Shown here: piece after piece, positions 36,244 through 44,952 of the stretch | Numbering within the stretch: the first letter of the stretch is position 1 | Layout of the letters: each line of letters opens with the position of its first letter | From: Buttiauxella selenatireducens | GTDB taxonomy: Bacteria > Pseudomonadota > Gammaproteobacteria > Enterobacterales > Enterobacteriaceae | DNA length: 64,000 nt | Direction: 5' to 3' | Assembly: GCF_031432975.1 (NCBI RefSeq) | Contig: NZ_CP133838.1 | Location: 2,418,001 to 2,482,000, forward strand | Program-made: the position numbers and the translations under genes | The notes under the pieces: model-generated | Database searches by the model: none | Seen by the model: only the letters and a program-made list of their open reading frames with translations | What the model was told of the DNA's origin: nothing

Positions 36244-36899
36244 TGACATACGAACGAGAAGCGCTGATTAACGTTCTGTCGGCTGCACTGGAAGCACTAA
36301 AAACCACACTGCCTTTAAATACTGAAGCTGTGCTGCATGACCTTACTCAACCAGAGGCGTCAGTGGTAAACATTATTAATGGGCATGTCAGTGGGCGAAA
36401 AATTGGAGATGCTCTTCTTAAAGGGCCCGAGGATGATAAAGGGTTTTTGGGATTGTTTGACGTGCCAAAGCAGACATCAAGCAAGGTTTTCAACGGTTAT
36501 ACCACGACGACTTCTGGCGGAAAGGTCTTAAATAGCGCCTCCACATTGTATTACAACTCAGATGGGACGCCTTTGGTTGCCTTTTGTATTAACGTCGATA
36601 CTGATGTTGTTACTCGTCTGATGCGTGATCTTGAGTATTTGGTTCCTTCGCCGCTGGACTATGCCGAACAGGAAAACACGCTTGCAGGCGTTCCTGAAGA
36701 GTCTCTTGATGAGTTCCTTTCCCGTTTTCGGATGACCGGTTCTGAAAGTCAGAAAGAGTACAGAATGAGAGTGGTCTCCGAAGTTCAAGCGATGGGGTTT
36801 TTCAAAATAAAAGGAAGTGTTAATCACCTTGCGAAGATGCTCGGGGTGACCCGGTTTACTATTTATAATTATCTGGAAAAACTGAATGCAAAATCATAA
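36243..36899 (+). CDS. YheO/DauR-like transcriptional regulator (PAS + HTH)
   Basis: A 218-residue protein with a YheO-type PAS domain (about 20-120; VLHDLTQPEASVVNIINGHVSGRKIGD) and a C-terminal helix-turn-helix (HLAKMLGVTRFTIYNYLEKL). Its ATG overlaps the TAA of the RidA gene by one base, and its end overlaps the PhzF gene by 14. Relatives include E. coli YheO and Pseudomonas DauR, which controls D-arginine catabolism. It probably regulates this operon in response to a small ligand, perhaps an amino-acid derivative. Confidence 0.85.
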   Translation: MTYEREALINVLSAALEALKTTLPLNTEAVLHDLTQPEASVVNIINGHVSGRKIGDALLKGPEDDKGFLGLFDVPKQTSSKVFNGYTTTTSGGKVLNSASTLYYNSDGTPLVAFCINVDTDVVTRLMRDLEYLVPSPLDYAEQENTLAGVPEESLDEFLSRFRMTGSESQKEYRMRVVSEVQAMGFFKIKGSVNHLAKMLGVTRFTIYNYLEKLNAKS

Positions 36900-37704
36900 T
36901 GCAAACAGCATCCCTTTTTATCAGGTTGATGCCTTCACATCCCAGCCGTTTGGCGGCAACCCTGCAGGTGTTTGCCCTCTCACGGAATGGCTTAGTGATG
37001 AGACGCTGCAAGCGATCGCTATTGAAAATAATATCTCTGAAACCGCTTTTTTCGTCCCGGTAGAGGATGGTTATCACTTGCGTTGGTTTACACCTGGCTG
37101 TGAAGTTGATCTGTGTGGCCATGCCACACTGGCGACAGCATGGGTTCTGTATAACAAACTGGGTTACACCGGTGAATTGGTGCGCTTCCACACCCGTAGC
37201 GGCGTGCTGACGGTCAGCAGGCACGGTGAGGAATATTGTATGGACTTCCCGGTGACCTGGCCTGAACCTGTCGCTATAGCACCAAACCTAACTGAATCAC
37301 TTGGTATCAGTGAAAAGGACATTATCGGGGTCTGGAAAGCTCCAGATATTATTGTCCTGCTCCGGGATAAGGCCATCATTGATACGATGGAGCCTGATAT
37401 GAATAAGCTGGTGCAAATAAAGGCGCGTGGTGTGGTCTGTACCGCAGAGGGAGCCCATGATGGACCCTTTGATTTCATCTCTCGCTGGTTTGGGCCACAG
37501 GTGGGGGTCAATGAGGATCCCGTTACCGGATCAGCGCATACCTGGCTTGTGCCTTTATGGTCAACTCTGCTCAATAAAACCGAATTCTGCGCTCAGCAGG
37601 GGGGAACACGTAAAGGGGAACTGCGCTGTGTGTTGCGTGATGATGATCGCGTAGAGCTATACGGTTCTGCCCGCATGACCATCGAAGGGCGGTTCTATCT
37701 TTGA
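36886..37704 (+). CDS. PhzF-family isomerase/epimerase-like protein
   Basis: 272 residues with the PhzF fold, related to diaminopimelate epimerase. Typical segments: VDAFTSQPFGGNPAGV, catalytic Glu52 in ISETAFF, FTPGCEVDLCGHATLA and NEDPVTGSAHTWL. PhzF enzymes isomerise or tautomerise small metabolites. It overlaps the upstream regulator gene by 14 bases, so translation is probably coupled. With RidA it suggests an enamine or amino-acid detoxification or catabolic step; the substrate is unknown. Confidence 0.88.
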   Translation: MQNHNANSIPFYQVDAFTSQPFGGNPAGVCPLTEWLSDETLQAIAIENNISETAFFVPVEDGYHLRWFTPGCEVDLCGHATLATAWVLYNKLGYTGELVRFHTRSGVLTVSRHGEEYCMDFPVTWPEPVAIAPNLTESLGISEKDIIGVWKAPDIIVLLRDKAIIDTMEPDMNKLVQIKARGVVCTAEGAHDGPFDFISRWFGPQVGVNEDPVTGSAHTWLVPLWSTLLNKTEFCAQQGGTRKGELRCVLRDDDRVELYGSARMTIEGRFYL

Positions 37705-38114
37705 CAGTGATCGCCTCAGTCAGTCTTCGTTCTAAATGAATCATTCCCTTTCAAAGACGTCTACACATCCCGCTGTTTGTATCCAAATTACAGGGTCTGA
37801 ACAGCAGCCAGAATTTGTAATTTACGCTCCGGAATCAGGAGCGTTTTAGGGGCAAAAACGCGCATAAATCTCGAATTGGGGGCATATAGGGGGCAAAGTA
37901 GTAGGTATTAACAACACAATCAGCTTTTCCAGTTCAAAGAGGAATTCCCTACTACAAAATGCTGAGGCGATGGTAGCAGTTGTAGCCCCATGAGCACCAA
38001 ATGTTGACTGGCCGCCAGTACCTGAATTTATCTAGTAGCTACAAATTAGTTACATTTGCCCAGATTCTGGACCAGCGTTATGATGTTGTTCCCTAAGTTA
38101 AATGGGCTTAAAGA
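37705..38114. other. 410-base intergenic region with repeated GGGGCA motifs
   Basis: No supported gene. It holds the PhzF operon terminator (37824-37847) and then three direct GGGGCA/GGGGGCA motifs at 37849-37854, 37878-37884 and 37889-37895, the last two 11 bases apart. The rest is AT-rich and leads into the toxin-immunity-like pair. It may be an old integration boundary. Confidence 0.5.
37824..37847 (+). terminator. Terminator of the RidA-YheO-PhzF operon
   Basis: ACGCTCC / GGAGCGT with a seven-base loop, followed by TTTT. It lies 120 bases after the PhzF stop. Confidence 0.75.
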
Positions 38115-38564
38115 ATGGATACGGTTGAAGAGCTGGGCGGGACGTACTTCTATCATGGACAAGCAAATTTAACGCCTGGCGAATTGTTCGACGTGATCTT
38201 TTTAGAACAATTTTGCGACGAACTGGGAATTGGCATTGAATCCGGGGCAGCTATTCTTGCCGGTCAGCCGTGGCTAAAAACCAGGACAAAACCCGGTACG
38301 GCAATCAAAGGTACAAGCGTAATTTCAAAGTATGGGCGGATGCTTCTGAGAGATGCGAGAACGCCTTTTGGGATCAGGGTGCCGACCCCTGTCGGTTTCA
38401 GGATGCAAAAAACGAATAAGCTTGCAGCCGTTCTCGCTCGTTATGTTCCCTGGCTTGGGTGGGTTGGCCTGATAAACTCGATTTATCAGGTATCTCGGAA
38501 AACTCAGAACAAATACAATCTGATTGCCCGACCGAAAGACCGCATACAGTGGACTTATTTCTGA
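38115..38564 (+). CDS. Putative secreted toxin-like protein next to an orphan Hcp
   Basis: 149 residues that I cannot place in a named family. A stop codon lies two codons upstream in frame, so it begins at ATG 38115, with only a weak AAAGA before it. A hydrophobic segment (LARYVPWLGWVGLINSIYQV, about 108-127) is followed by a basic tail ending RIQWTYF. Its stop overlaps the ATG of the next gene by one base, as in toxin-immunity pairs, and a converging hcp gene lies 350 bases away. The role as a type VI cargo toxin is inferred from arrangement only. It could also be the C-terminal fragment of a larger effector. Confidence 0.6.
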   Translation: MDTVEELGGTYFYHGQANLTPGELFDVIFLEQFCDELGIGIESGAAILAGQPWLKTRTKPGTAIKGTSVISKYGRMLLRDARTPFGIRVPTPVGFRMQKTNKLAAVLARYVPWLGWVGLINSIYQVSRKTQNKYNLIARPKDRIQWTYF

Positions 38565-38893
38565 TGACAATACAAGACGAAGTATTAGCCATGTTCAGGA
38601 ATGAGATACCAGGGTATTTAGACGAAAACTGGAAAGAAACCCCTCTGGAATTCGATTCAGATTTGTTCGAAACACCTGGTGATGATTTTGAAGATGCTTT
38701 AGAGAAGTATCAGGAGATCTTCAAAGTTGACCTGACCTTCGTCAACTGGTCTCACTATTTTCCCTGGGAAAACACCCCGTTATTTACCCGATTGTTTAAA
38801 GCAAAAAGAAAAGAAGTGGAGAAAACAAGAAAACCCTTAACGGTTCGAATGTTTGCAGAATCGGCTGCGGCGGGACGATGGCTCTATGATTAA
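38564..38893 (+). CDS. DUF1493-like acidic protein, putative immunity partner
   Basis: 109 residues starting MTIQDEVLAMFRNEIPGY. It is strongly acidic in the first half (DSDLFETPGDDFEDALEKY) and resembles the DUF1493 family, which is common in type VI secretion islands. The ATG overlaps the preceding TGA (TGATG), so translation is coupled. The longer open frame from 38459 only overlaps the upstream gene. A cytoplasmic antidote to the upstream product is plausible but not shown by the sequence. Confidence 0.65.
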   Translation: MTIQDEVLAMFRNEIPGYLDENWKETPLEFDSDLFETPGDDFEDALEKYQEIFKVDLTFVNWSHYFPWENTPLFTRLFKAKRKEVEKTRKPLTVRMFAESAAAGRWLYD

Positions 38894-38916
38894 GGGGCTA
38901 ATCTGCCCCCTTTGTT

Positions 38917-39399
38917 TTATGCGGTTTGACGATCATTCCAGGAGTCGGAATAAATAATATTCCCGTCGTTGTGTTTCCAGGTGATTTTTTCATAGCGCAA
39001 TTCTACGGATTCTAAGTGATTGCTGTTGCTGTCTTCCGGGGATGCCATCGTCGGAGATATTGAAACAACACGAACGCCTTCCAGCATCATATTGAAGTAT
39101 TCAACTTCCTGGCCCGCATCGTTAATGCGATACCATTTAATTTCTGCGGATTCCAGATTTTGCCCCGTTGCCACAGCTTTATAGATATACGGGCTGGAGC
39201 AGTCGAAATCTTTAACAACCAGCATAGGCGAGTGCATACGCGTACCTGTTACTTTCCCGGTCGCATTGTCGGTTGGGATCATCAAATTGTGATGAAAACC
39301 TTTTACTTCGATGCTGTACTCACGCCCTTTGACATCAACGCCACCTTTAATGAGCGCGCCACCATCATCTTTTAGCCATAAATATGCGGGTATAGCCAT
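38917..39399 (-). CDS. hcp: Hcp-family type VI secretion tube protein (orphan)
   Basis: 160 residues: MAIPAYLWLKDDGGALIKGG at the start, HSPMLVVKDFDCSSPYIYKA in the middle and YFNMMLEGVRVVSISP, all standard Hcp segments. Hcp hexamers stack as the inner tube of the type VI apparatus and can carry small effectors in their lumen. AAGGA is 10 bases before the ATG. No tss, vgrG or clpV gene is in this window, so it must work with an apparatus encoded elsewhere. It converges on the toxin-immunity-like pair. Confidence 0.9.
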   Translation of the reverse strand: MAIPAYLWLKDDGGALIKGGVDVKGREYSIEVKGFHHNLMIPTDNATGKVTGTRMHSPMLVVKDFDCSSPYIYKAVATGQNLESAEIKWYRINDAGQEVEYFNMMLEGVRVVSISPTMASPEDSNSNHLESVELRYEKITWKHNDGNIIYSDSWNDRQTA

Positions 39400-39632
39400 G
39401 CTGCAAATTCCTTTTTGATTTATATAAGGATTGCATTTTCACGCATTGCCCACATAAAAAGAATGGTTTTTTCAGATGAAATGATCACGAAATTTTTCCG
39501 AGCAAACCCGAAAAAAATGATATGTGTTTGATTGTTTTGACGTGTTTTTGCATGTGTTTTTGAGTGGGTGTTCTATCTTACTGATAGTAATGAAAAATAT
39601 AAAATTACCAATGAGTTAAAAATTAAAATACA

Positions 39633-39649
39633 ATACCCCCCTATAGTAT
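39633..39649. promoter_or_regulatory. FrmR operator
   Basis: ATACCCCCCTATAGTAT, a G/C tract flanked by ATA/TAT, is the form of operator bound by FrmR/RcnR-type repressors. It matches my recollection of the E. coli frmR site and lies 13 bases before the frmR ATG. Confidence 0.8.
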
Positions 39650-39662
39650 CAAGAGGCCCGCT

Positions 39663-39938
39663 ATGCCACATTCACCTGAAGACAAAAAACGGATTCTGAC
39701 TCGCGTGCGGCGAATACGCGGGCAAACGGAAGCGATAGAGCGCGCGCTGGAAAATGGGGATCCTTGTATCGCTATTTTGCAGCAAATCGCAGCCGTGCGC
39801 GGCGCGGCCAATGGCCTGATGGGCGAAATGTTGGAAATCCATCTGAAAGACGAACTGGTCGCGGGGGAGACATCCGAGGATCAGCGTACTGTGCGCATGG
39901 CAGAAGTCAGCCAATTACTCCGCTCTTATCTAAAATAA
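39663..39938 (+). CDS. frmR: Formaldehyde-responsive repressor FrmR
   Basis: A 91-residue all-helical repressor of the CsoR/RcnR family. The formaldehyde-sensing features are the N-terminal Pro2 and a Cys in ENGDPCIAILQQ (Cys35), which become methylene-bridged. It derepresses frmA when formaldehyde rises. GAGG precedes the ATG. The operator lies immediately upstream and frmA follows after 32 bases. Confidence 0.93.
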   Translation: MPHSPEDKKRILTRVRRIRGQTEAIERALENGDPCIAILQQIAAVRGAANGLMGEMLEIHLKDELVAGETSEDQRTVRMAEVSQLLRSYLK

Positions 39939-39955
39939 AATTCACACTCACCTGA

Positions 39956-41089
<1,134 letters not shown>

Positions 41090-41102
41090 CCGCTAAACTG
41101 AC

Positions 41103-41142
41103 CCTCGCTGATTACTCTGCGGAGTGAATTGGCGAGGTTTTT
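41103..41142 (+). terminator. Terminator after frmA
   Basis: CCTCGC / GCGAGG with an inner ACTC/GAGT stem, followed by TTTTT. Confidence 0.8.
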
Positions 41143-41154
41143 ATATCCCCAAAA

Positions 41155-41442
41155 TCACGCTTCCAGATGCTCGCCATTTTCCCGCATCCATTGCGCAAGT
41201 GAGTCCAGTGTCGGGCGCAGTGACTTTCCTAACTCGGTTATCTGATATTCAACTCTCGGCGGGACCTCCGCAAACACTTCTCTTGTCACCAACATTCTTG
41301 ATTCAAATTGCCTTAATTGCCGTGTGAGCTCTTTTTGTGTGATGGGATGCACCGCGCGCTGCAAGTCACTAAAGCGCACCGGCTGGTCGATAATGATGAG
41401 TCGATAAAGAATGGGATGAAAGCAGTTAAGACAGGCTGATGA
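41155..41442 (-). pseudogene. HxlR-type regulator remnant, N-terminus lost
   Basis: The frame encodes CFHPILYRLIIIDQPVRFSD, then LQRAVHPITQKELTRQLR, PPRVEYQITELGKSL and LAQWMRENG, the winged-helix core and C-terminus of HxlR regulators. The expected N-terminal segment with the conserved Cys and the first helix is missing: a TAG lies upstream near 41443 and no ATG is available. A GTG at 41379 opens a 74-residue frame but would lack the first DNA-binding helix. The gene has decayed, or a deletion removed its 5' end. Confidence 0.7.
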
Positions 41443-41556
41443 ATACTAATCTCAAAGGCCCTTTTTTCTTGATCCAGGCTTTACTGCCGATGCTGTCTAA
41501 CCCGTCTTCGGTGATTGTCTGTGGCTCGGTCAGAGGTGTAAAAAATATTTAACCGA

Positions 41557-41604
41557 ACTCAGTTCGATTTAAGGGATGACATCATCGCGTAAATCGGACT
41601 GAGT
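41557..41604 (-). terminator. Terminator of yncJ
   Basis: Fifteen-base arms ACTCAGTTCGATTTA / TAAATCGGACTGAGT with one mismatch, around an 18-base loop. On the minus strand a T-rich stretch follows. Confidence 0.65.
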
Positions 41605-41613
41605 TAAGAATCG

Positions 41614-41859
41614 CTACAGTTGATAAGTGCCCGGACGGCGTTCATTGACGTGGAAATGTTGCTCACGAAAATCGGCGGCAGAATCTTCGGCGGCCTGACG
41701 TATTTCATCGCTATCGGCCTGATGGCGTAGCAACATGTCAGCACTTTTGACGACCAAATACAGGTGACCGTGAGTTTGAGCAGTCGTTTGGCCAGAGAAC
41801 AGCGCCGCACCGACCAGTAACAAAATCATCCCCAGTTTTGACCGTAATTGTTTAACCAT
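41614..41859 (-). CDS. yncJ: YncJ-like exported protein (DUF2554)
   Basis: An 81-residue protein with a signal peptide (LGMILLLVGAALFSGQTTAQ) and a mature region of about 50 residues containing LVVKSADMLLRHQADSDEIR, AEDSAADFREQHF. This matches E. coli YncJ, a small periplasmic protein of unknown role. ATG 41859 is used with GAGG nine bases upstream. Several other in-frame ATGs lie upstream. Histidine-rich near the mature N-terminus (THGHLY). Confidence 0.8.
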   Translation of the reverse strand: MVKQLRSKLGMILLLVGAALFSGQTTAQTHGHLYLVVKSADMLLRHQADSDEIRQAAEDSAADFREQHFHVNERRPGTYQL

Positions 41860-42068
41860 AATCATCAACCTCATTAACGTGACGGGCACACTGTATAGAT
41901 AATTTCGATTAGTTACTATTCAACTTTTAGAAAAAAAGCAAAATTATTGTCAGCAATGTAAAAGAGTTGTTTGTTAACTTTTGGTTTACGATTTGTTGAT
42001 TAAAGGCATGCCATGCTGCAAGCCTTTTGCCAGTGAAAAGGGCGCAGCATGGGCATTAAAAGAGAGGA

Positions 42069-42398
42069 TTAGTGGGCGACTGATTTTGAAAATAGGTTAA
42101 TGACTAACACGCCCAAAATGATCAGTGCCATACCCGCAATCGCAGGCCAGTCGAGTTTTTGCCCCAGGAATATCCAGCCCACTGCACCAATCAACACGAT
42201 CCCGGCACCTGACCAAATCGCATAAATAATCCCGGTAGGGATAGTACGCATGGTGATGGATAAACAATAAAACGCCACCCCATAAAACAGAATGGTGATA
42301 ACACTCGGCCATAAACGGCTAAAACCTTCCGATAGTTTAAGTGAGGTGGTTGCGATCACCTCGGCAATAATGGCGACAATCAGCCAAAGATAAGTCAT
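42069..42398 (-). CDS. emrE: Small multidrug resistance transporter (EmrE-type)
   Basis: A 109-residue, four-helix SMR protein that would exchange protons for cationic drugs. The essential membrane Glu is residue 13 (IAEVIATTSLK), and the family segments PTGIIYAIWSGAGIVLIG and GMALIILGVLVINLFS are present. It works as an antiparallel dimer. ATG 42398 (MTYLWLI) aligns with known starts. Gene name assigned by similarity; other SMR subgroups are possible. Confidence 0.85.
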   Translation of the reverse strand: MTYLWLIVAIIAEVIATTSLKLSEGFSRLWPSVITILFYGVAFYCLSITMRTIPTGIIYAIWSGAGIVLIGAVGWIFLGQKLDWPAIAGMALIILGVLVINLFSKSVAH

Positions 42399-42726
42399 GT
42401 CCGTTTCTCCCACAGATATTCAGCTCGACAATGTAAAGTTCAAAGCCATTTCAGGCAAGAAATTGACATCCTCAATACTAAAAATTCTCATTTTCATTAA
42501 CTCGCTTAATCTGCTGTAACAATTAGAAAAGTCAGTGAAAAATTCTAGTCAACTCCCTCATGATATAATTTTAATGATTTAAAGAGTTGCCTTTAATAGA
42601 TTAATACACTTTCCGTGTTTACCTGATTGTTTTATGATACCGGTAACATGCGGAACCTTATTGCTTACCCGTCAGGCCTCGTATGGAAGAGTTCAGTGGG
42701 TTTTACATGGCCTTTGGGGATTGAGA
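42399..42726. other. Intergenic region before nfrB
   Basis: AT-rich promoter region shared by the divergent emrE and nfrB genes. The clearest element is an extended -10, TGATATAAT, at 42561-42569 pointing toward nfrB; no good -35 is seen. Nothing else is recognised. An open frame enters nfrB from 42634 but has no ribosome binding site. Confidence 0.5.
42561..42569 (+). promoter_or_regulatory. Extended -10 promoter of nfrB
   Basis: TGATATAAT is a perfect extended -10 element, 158 bases before the nfrB start. Confidence 0.5.
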
Positions 42727-44952
42727 ATGGACTGGTTTGTTGATTACTTTTCAACGTATCTGTACGGATTGAAAGTCATCGCTATTACTCTGGCGATACT
42801 GATGCTAATAAGCGGAATTGATGACTTATTTATTGATATCGTCTACTGGCTTCGCCGTGCATGGCGCTCAGTGACGGTCTACCGTAACAACGATTATCTG
42901 GACTACAAAGCCCTGTATGAGCCGCAAGAAAAAGCGCTGGCTATTATGGTTCCCGCATGGAATGAAACGGGCGTTATCGGTAACATGGCGCGACTTGCCG
43001 CCAGTTCTCTTGATTACGAGAATTATCATATTTTCGTCGGCACCTATCCGAATGATCCAGATACACAACGCGATGTCGACGATGTTTGTGCACGCTTTCC
43101 GAATGTCCATAAAGTCGTGTGCGCCCGACCTGGCCCCACCAGCAAAGCGGATTGCCTGAATAACATTCTCGACGCTATTTTGCAGTTTGAACGCAGCGCT
43201 CGTTTTAATTTCTCCGGCTTTATTCTGCACGACGCGGAAGATGTGATTTCTCCACTCGAATTATGCCTGTTTAATTATCTGGTCGACCGAAAGGATCTCA
43301 TTCAGATCCCGGTATATCCGTTTGAACGTAAATGGACTCACTTCACCAGCCTCAGCTACCTGGATGAATTTTCCGAACTGCACGGTAAGGATGTTCCGGT
43401 ACGCGAAGCGTTAGCGGGGCAGGTTCCGAGCGCAGGTGTGGGCACCTGTTTTAGCCGTCGCGCGGTGTTAGCGCTGTTGGCTGACGGTGACGGCATTGCG
43501 TTTGATGTGCAGAGTTTGACGGAAGACTACGACATCGGTTTCCGTTTACGCCAAAAGGGCATGGAAGAAATTTTCTGCCGCTTCCCGGTGATGAACAAAA
43601 ACGACACCACCCGAAAACCGTTTGGTCAGCGCGCCCGTACCGCCAACGTTATCTGCGTGCGTGAATATTTCCCTGATACCTTTGCGACAGCAGTGCGACA
43701 AAAGTCGCGCTGGATAATCGGTATTGTCTTTCAGGGATTTAAAACACACCGCTGGAGCTCAAATCCGGTACTGAACTATTTCTTATGGCGAGACCGTAAA
43801 GGGGCAATCGCCAACTTTTTAAGTTTTGCCGCGATGCTGGTGATGCTGCAACTGGTCGCGATCATGATTTATCAGCGCTGCGTTGATGGGGCATGGCAAT
43901 TCTTGTCTATCTTCGTGGGGGGAACCTGGCTCACCACGCTGCTGTGGATTAACTTTGGCCTGATGACCAATCGCATTATTCAACGCATGATTTTCGTCAC
44001 CGGCTATTACGGAATGAGGCAAGGTTTGCTGGTGATCCCGCGCCTGTTCTGGGGGAACCTGATTAACTTTGTGGCTAACTGGCGCGCCATTAAGCAGGTT
44101 ATTCAGCACGGCGATCCGCGTCGCGTTGCATGGGATAAAACCACGCATGATTTTCCAACCGTCAGCGAGCAACGCTCAACCCAGCCATTGGGTTACATCC
44201 TTGTGGATTCCGGCGTGATTACCCGCCAGCAACTTGAAGAAGCTCTGCAAAATCGCATTCCCGGCCTGAAATTGGGCGGCAACCTGGTACAACTGGGCTA
44301 TATCACGGCGGTTCAGCTTGCGGTCGCGCTGGCAAAACAGGCTGAAGTACCGATGGAATCTATTGACTCCCTCACGCTCGATCCGCAACTGATCAACAGC
44401 ATCCCGGCAAAAGTGGCACAACACCATGCGGTACTGCCATTGCGTATCGAAGGCGAGAACCTGATTCTGGCCTGTGAAAACACCCTCGATCCGGTTTCTC
44501 TCGCAGCGCTGAGTCGCAAAGTTGGCCGTCCGGTCAAATACGTTGTGGTGCCACGCGGTCAGGTTGTGATTGGACTGCGCTATTGGTACGGCCAGGAAGC
44601 GTTATTGAAAGAAAAACAATTACTGGAAAGTGCGGTAAGTGAAGCTCTTCTCACCGAGTCACAGGCGGCTGAAATCTGGGATAAATATGTCTCCGGGCAA
44701 CTGCTGTTTGCGGAAGTGTTGACCACAGAATCCCACCTCAATGAGGCCGTTTTGCGCGCGGTGCTATTGCGCTACGAGCGCAGCGATTTGATGTTTGGCG
44801 AATACCTGGTGCAAGAAGGTGTGGTCAGCCAGAACGTGGTGGATCACGCGCTGGAACAGCAGAAGAAACTGCAACCCTCTCTGAGCAAGTTGCTGCTGAA
44901 AGCAGGTATCAATCAATTGCAACAGGCACGCCTGGCAGGGGAAGCAATATGA
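42727..44952 (+). CDS. nfrB: NfrB, c-di-GMP-binding glycosyltransferase for N4 receptor glycan
   Basis: 741 residues. A family 2 glycosyltransferase domain holds AIMVPAWNETGVIGNMA, LHDAEDVISPLEL, SLTEDYDIGFRLR and the QxxRW-like RQKSRWIIG, with membrane helices before and after it. The C-terminal part (GYILVDSGVITRQQLEEALQ onward) is a MshEN/GIL-type c-di-GMP-binding region. In E. coli NfrB makes the NGR exopolysaccharide that phage N4 binds and is activated by c-di-GMP. ATG 42727 aligns with E. coli. Coupled to nfrA by a four-base overlap. Confidence 0.93.
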   Translation: MDWFVDYFSTYLYGLKVIAITLAILMLISGIDDLFIDIVYWLRRAWRSVTVYRNNDYLDYKALYEPQEKALAIMVPAWNETGVIGNMARLAASSLDYENYHIFVGTYPNDPDTQRDVDDVCARFPNVHKVVCARPGPTSKADCLNNILDAILQFERSARFNFSGFILHDAEDVISPLELCLFNYLVDRKDLIQIPVYPFERKWTHFTSLSYLDEFSELHGKDVPVREALAGQVPSAGVGTCFSRRAVLALLADGDGIAFDVQSLTEDYDIGFRLRQKGMEEIFCRFPVMNKNDTTRKPFGQRARTANVICVREYFPDTFATAVRQKSRWIIGIVFQGFKTHRWSSNPVLNYFLWRDRKGAIANFLSFAAMLVMLQLVAIMIYQRCVDGAWQFLSIFVGGTWLTTLLWINFGLMTNRIIQRMIFVTGYYGMRQGLLVIPRLFWGNLINFVANWRAIKQVIQHGDPRRVAWDKTTHDFPTVSEQRSTQPLGYILVDSGVITRQQLEEALQNRIPGLKLGGNLVQLGYITAVQLAVALAKQAEVPMESIDSLTLDPQLINSIPAKVAQHHAVLPLRIEGENLILACENTLDPVSLAALSRKVGRPVKYVVVPRGQVVIGLRYWYGQEALLKEKQLLESAVSEALLTESQAAEIWDKYVSGQLLFAEVLTTESHLNEAVLRAVLLRYERSDLMFGEYLVQEGVVSQNVVDHALEQQKKLQPSLSKLLLKAGINQLQQARLAGEAI

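Noticed and set aside
37878-37895. CRISPR-like short direct repeats
   Set aside because: Only two or three very short copies with 4- to 23-base gaps; no array architecture or cas genes.
41124-41327. 67-residue plus-strand frame after frmA
   Set aside because: It overlaps the frmA terminator and is antisense to the HxlR remnant.
41450-41550. Short minus-strand frame ending upstream of the HxlR remnant
   Set aside because: About 35 codons with no start signal and no recognised match; could be a gene fragment but cannot be supported.
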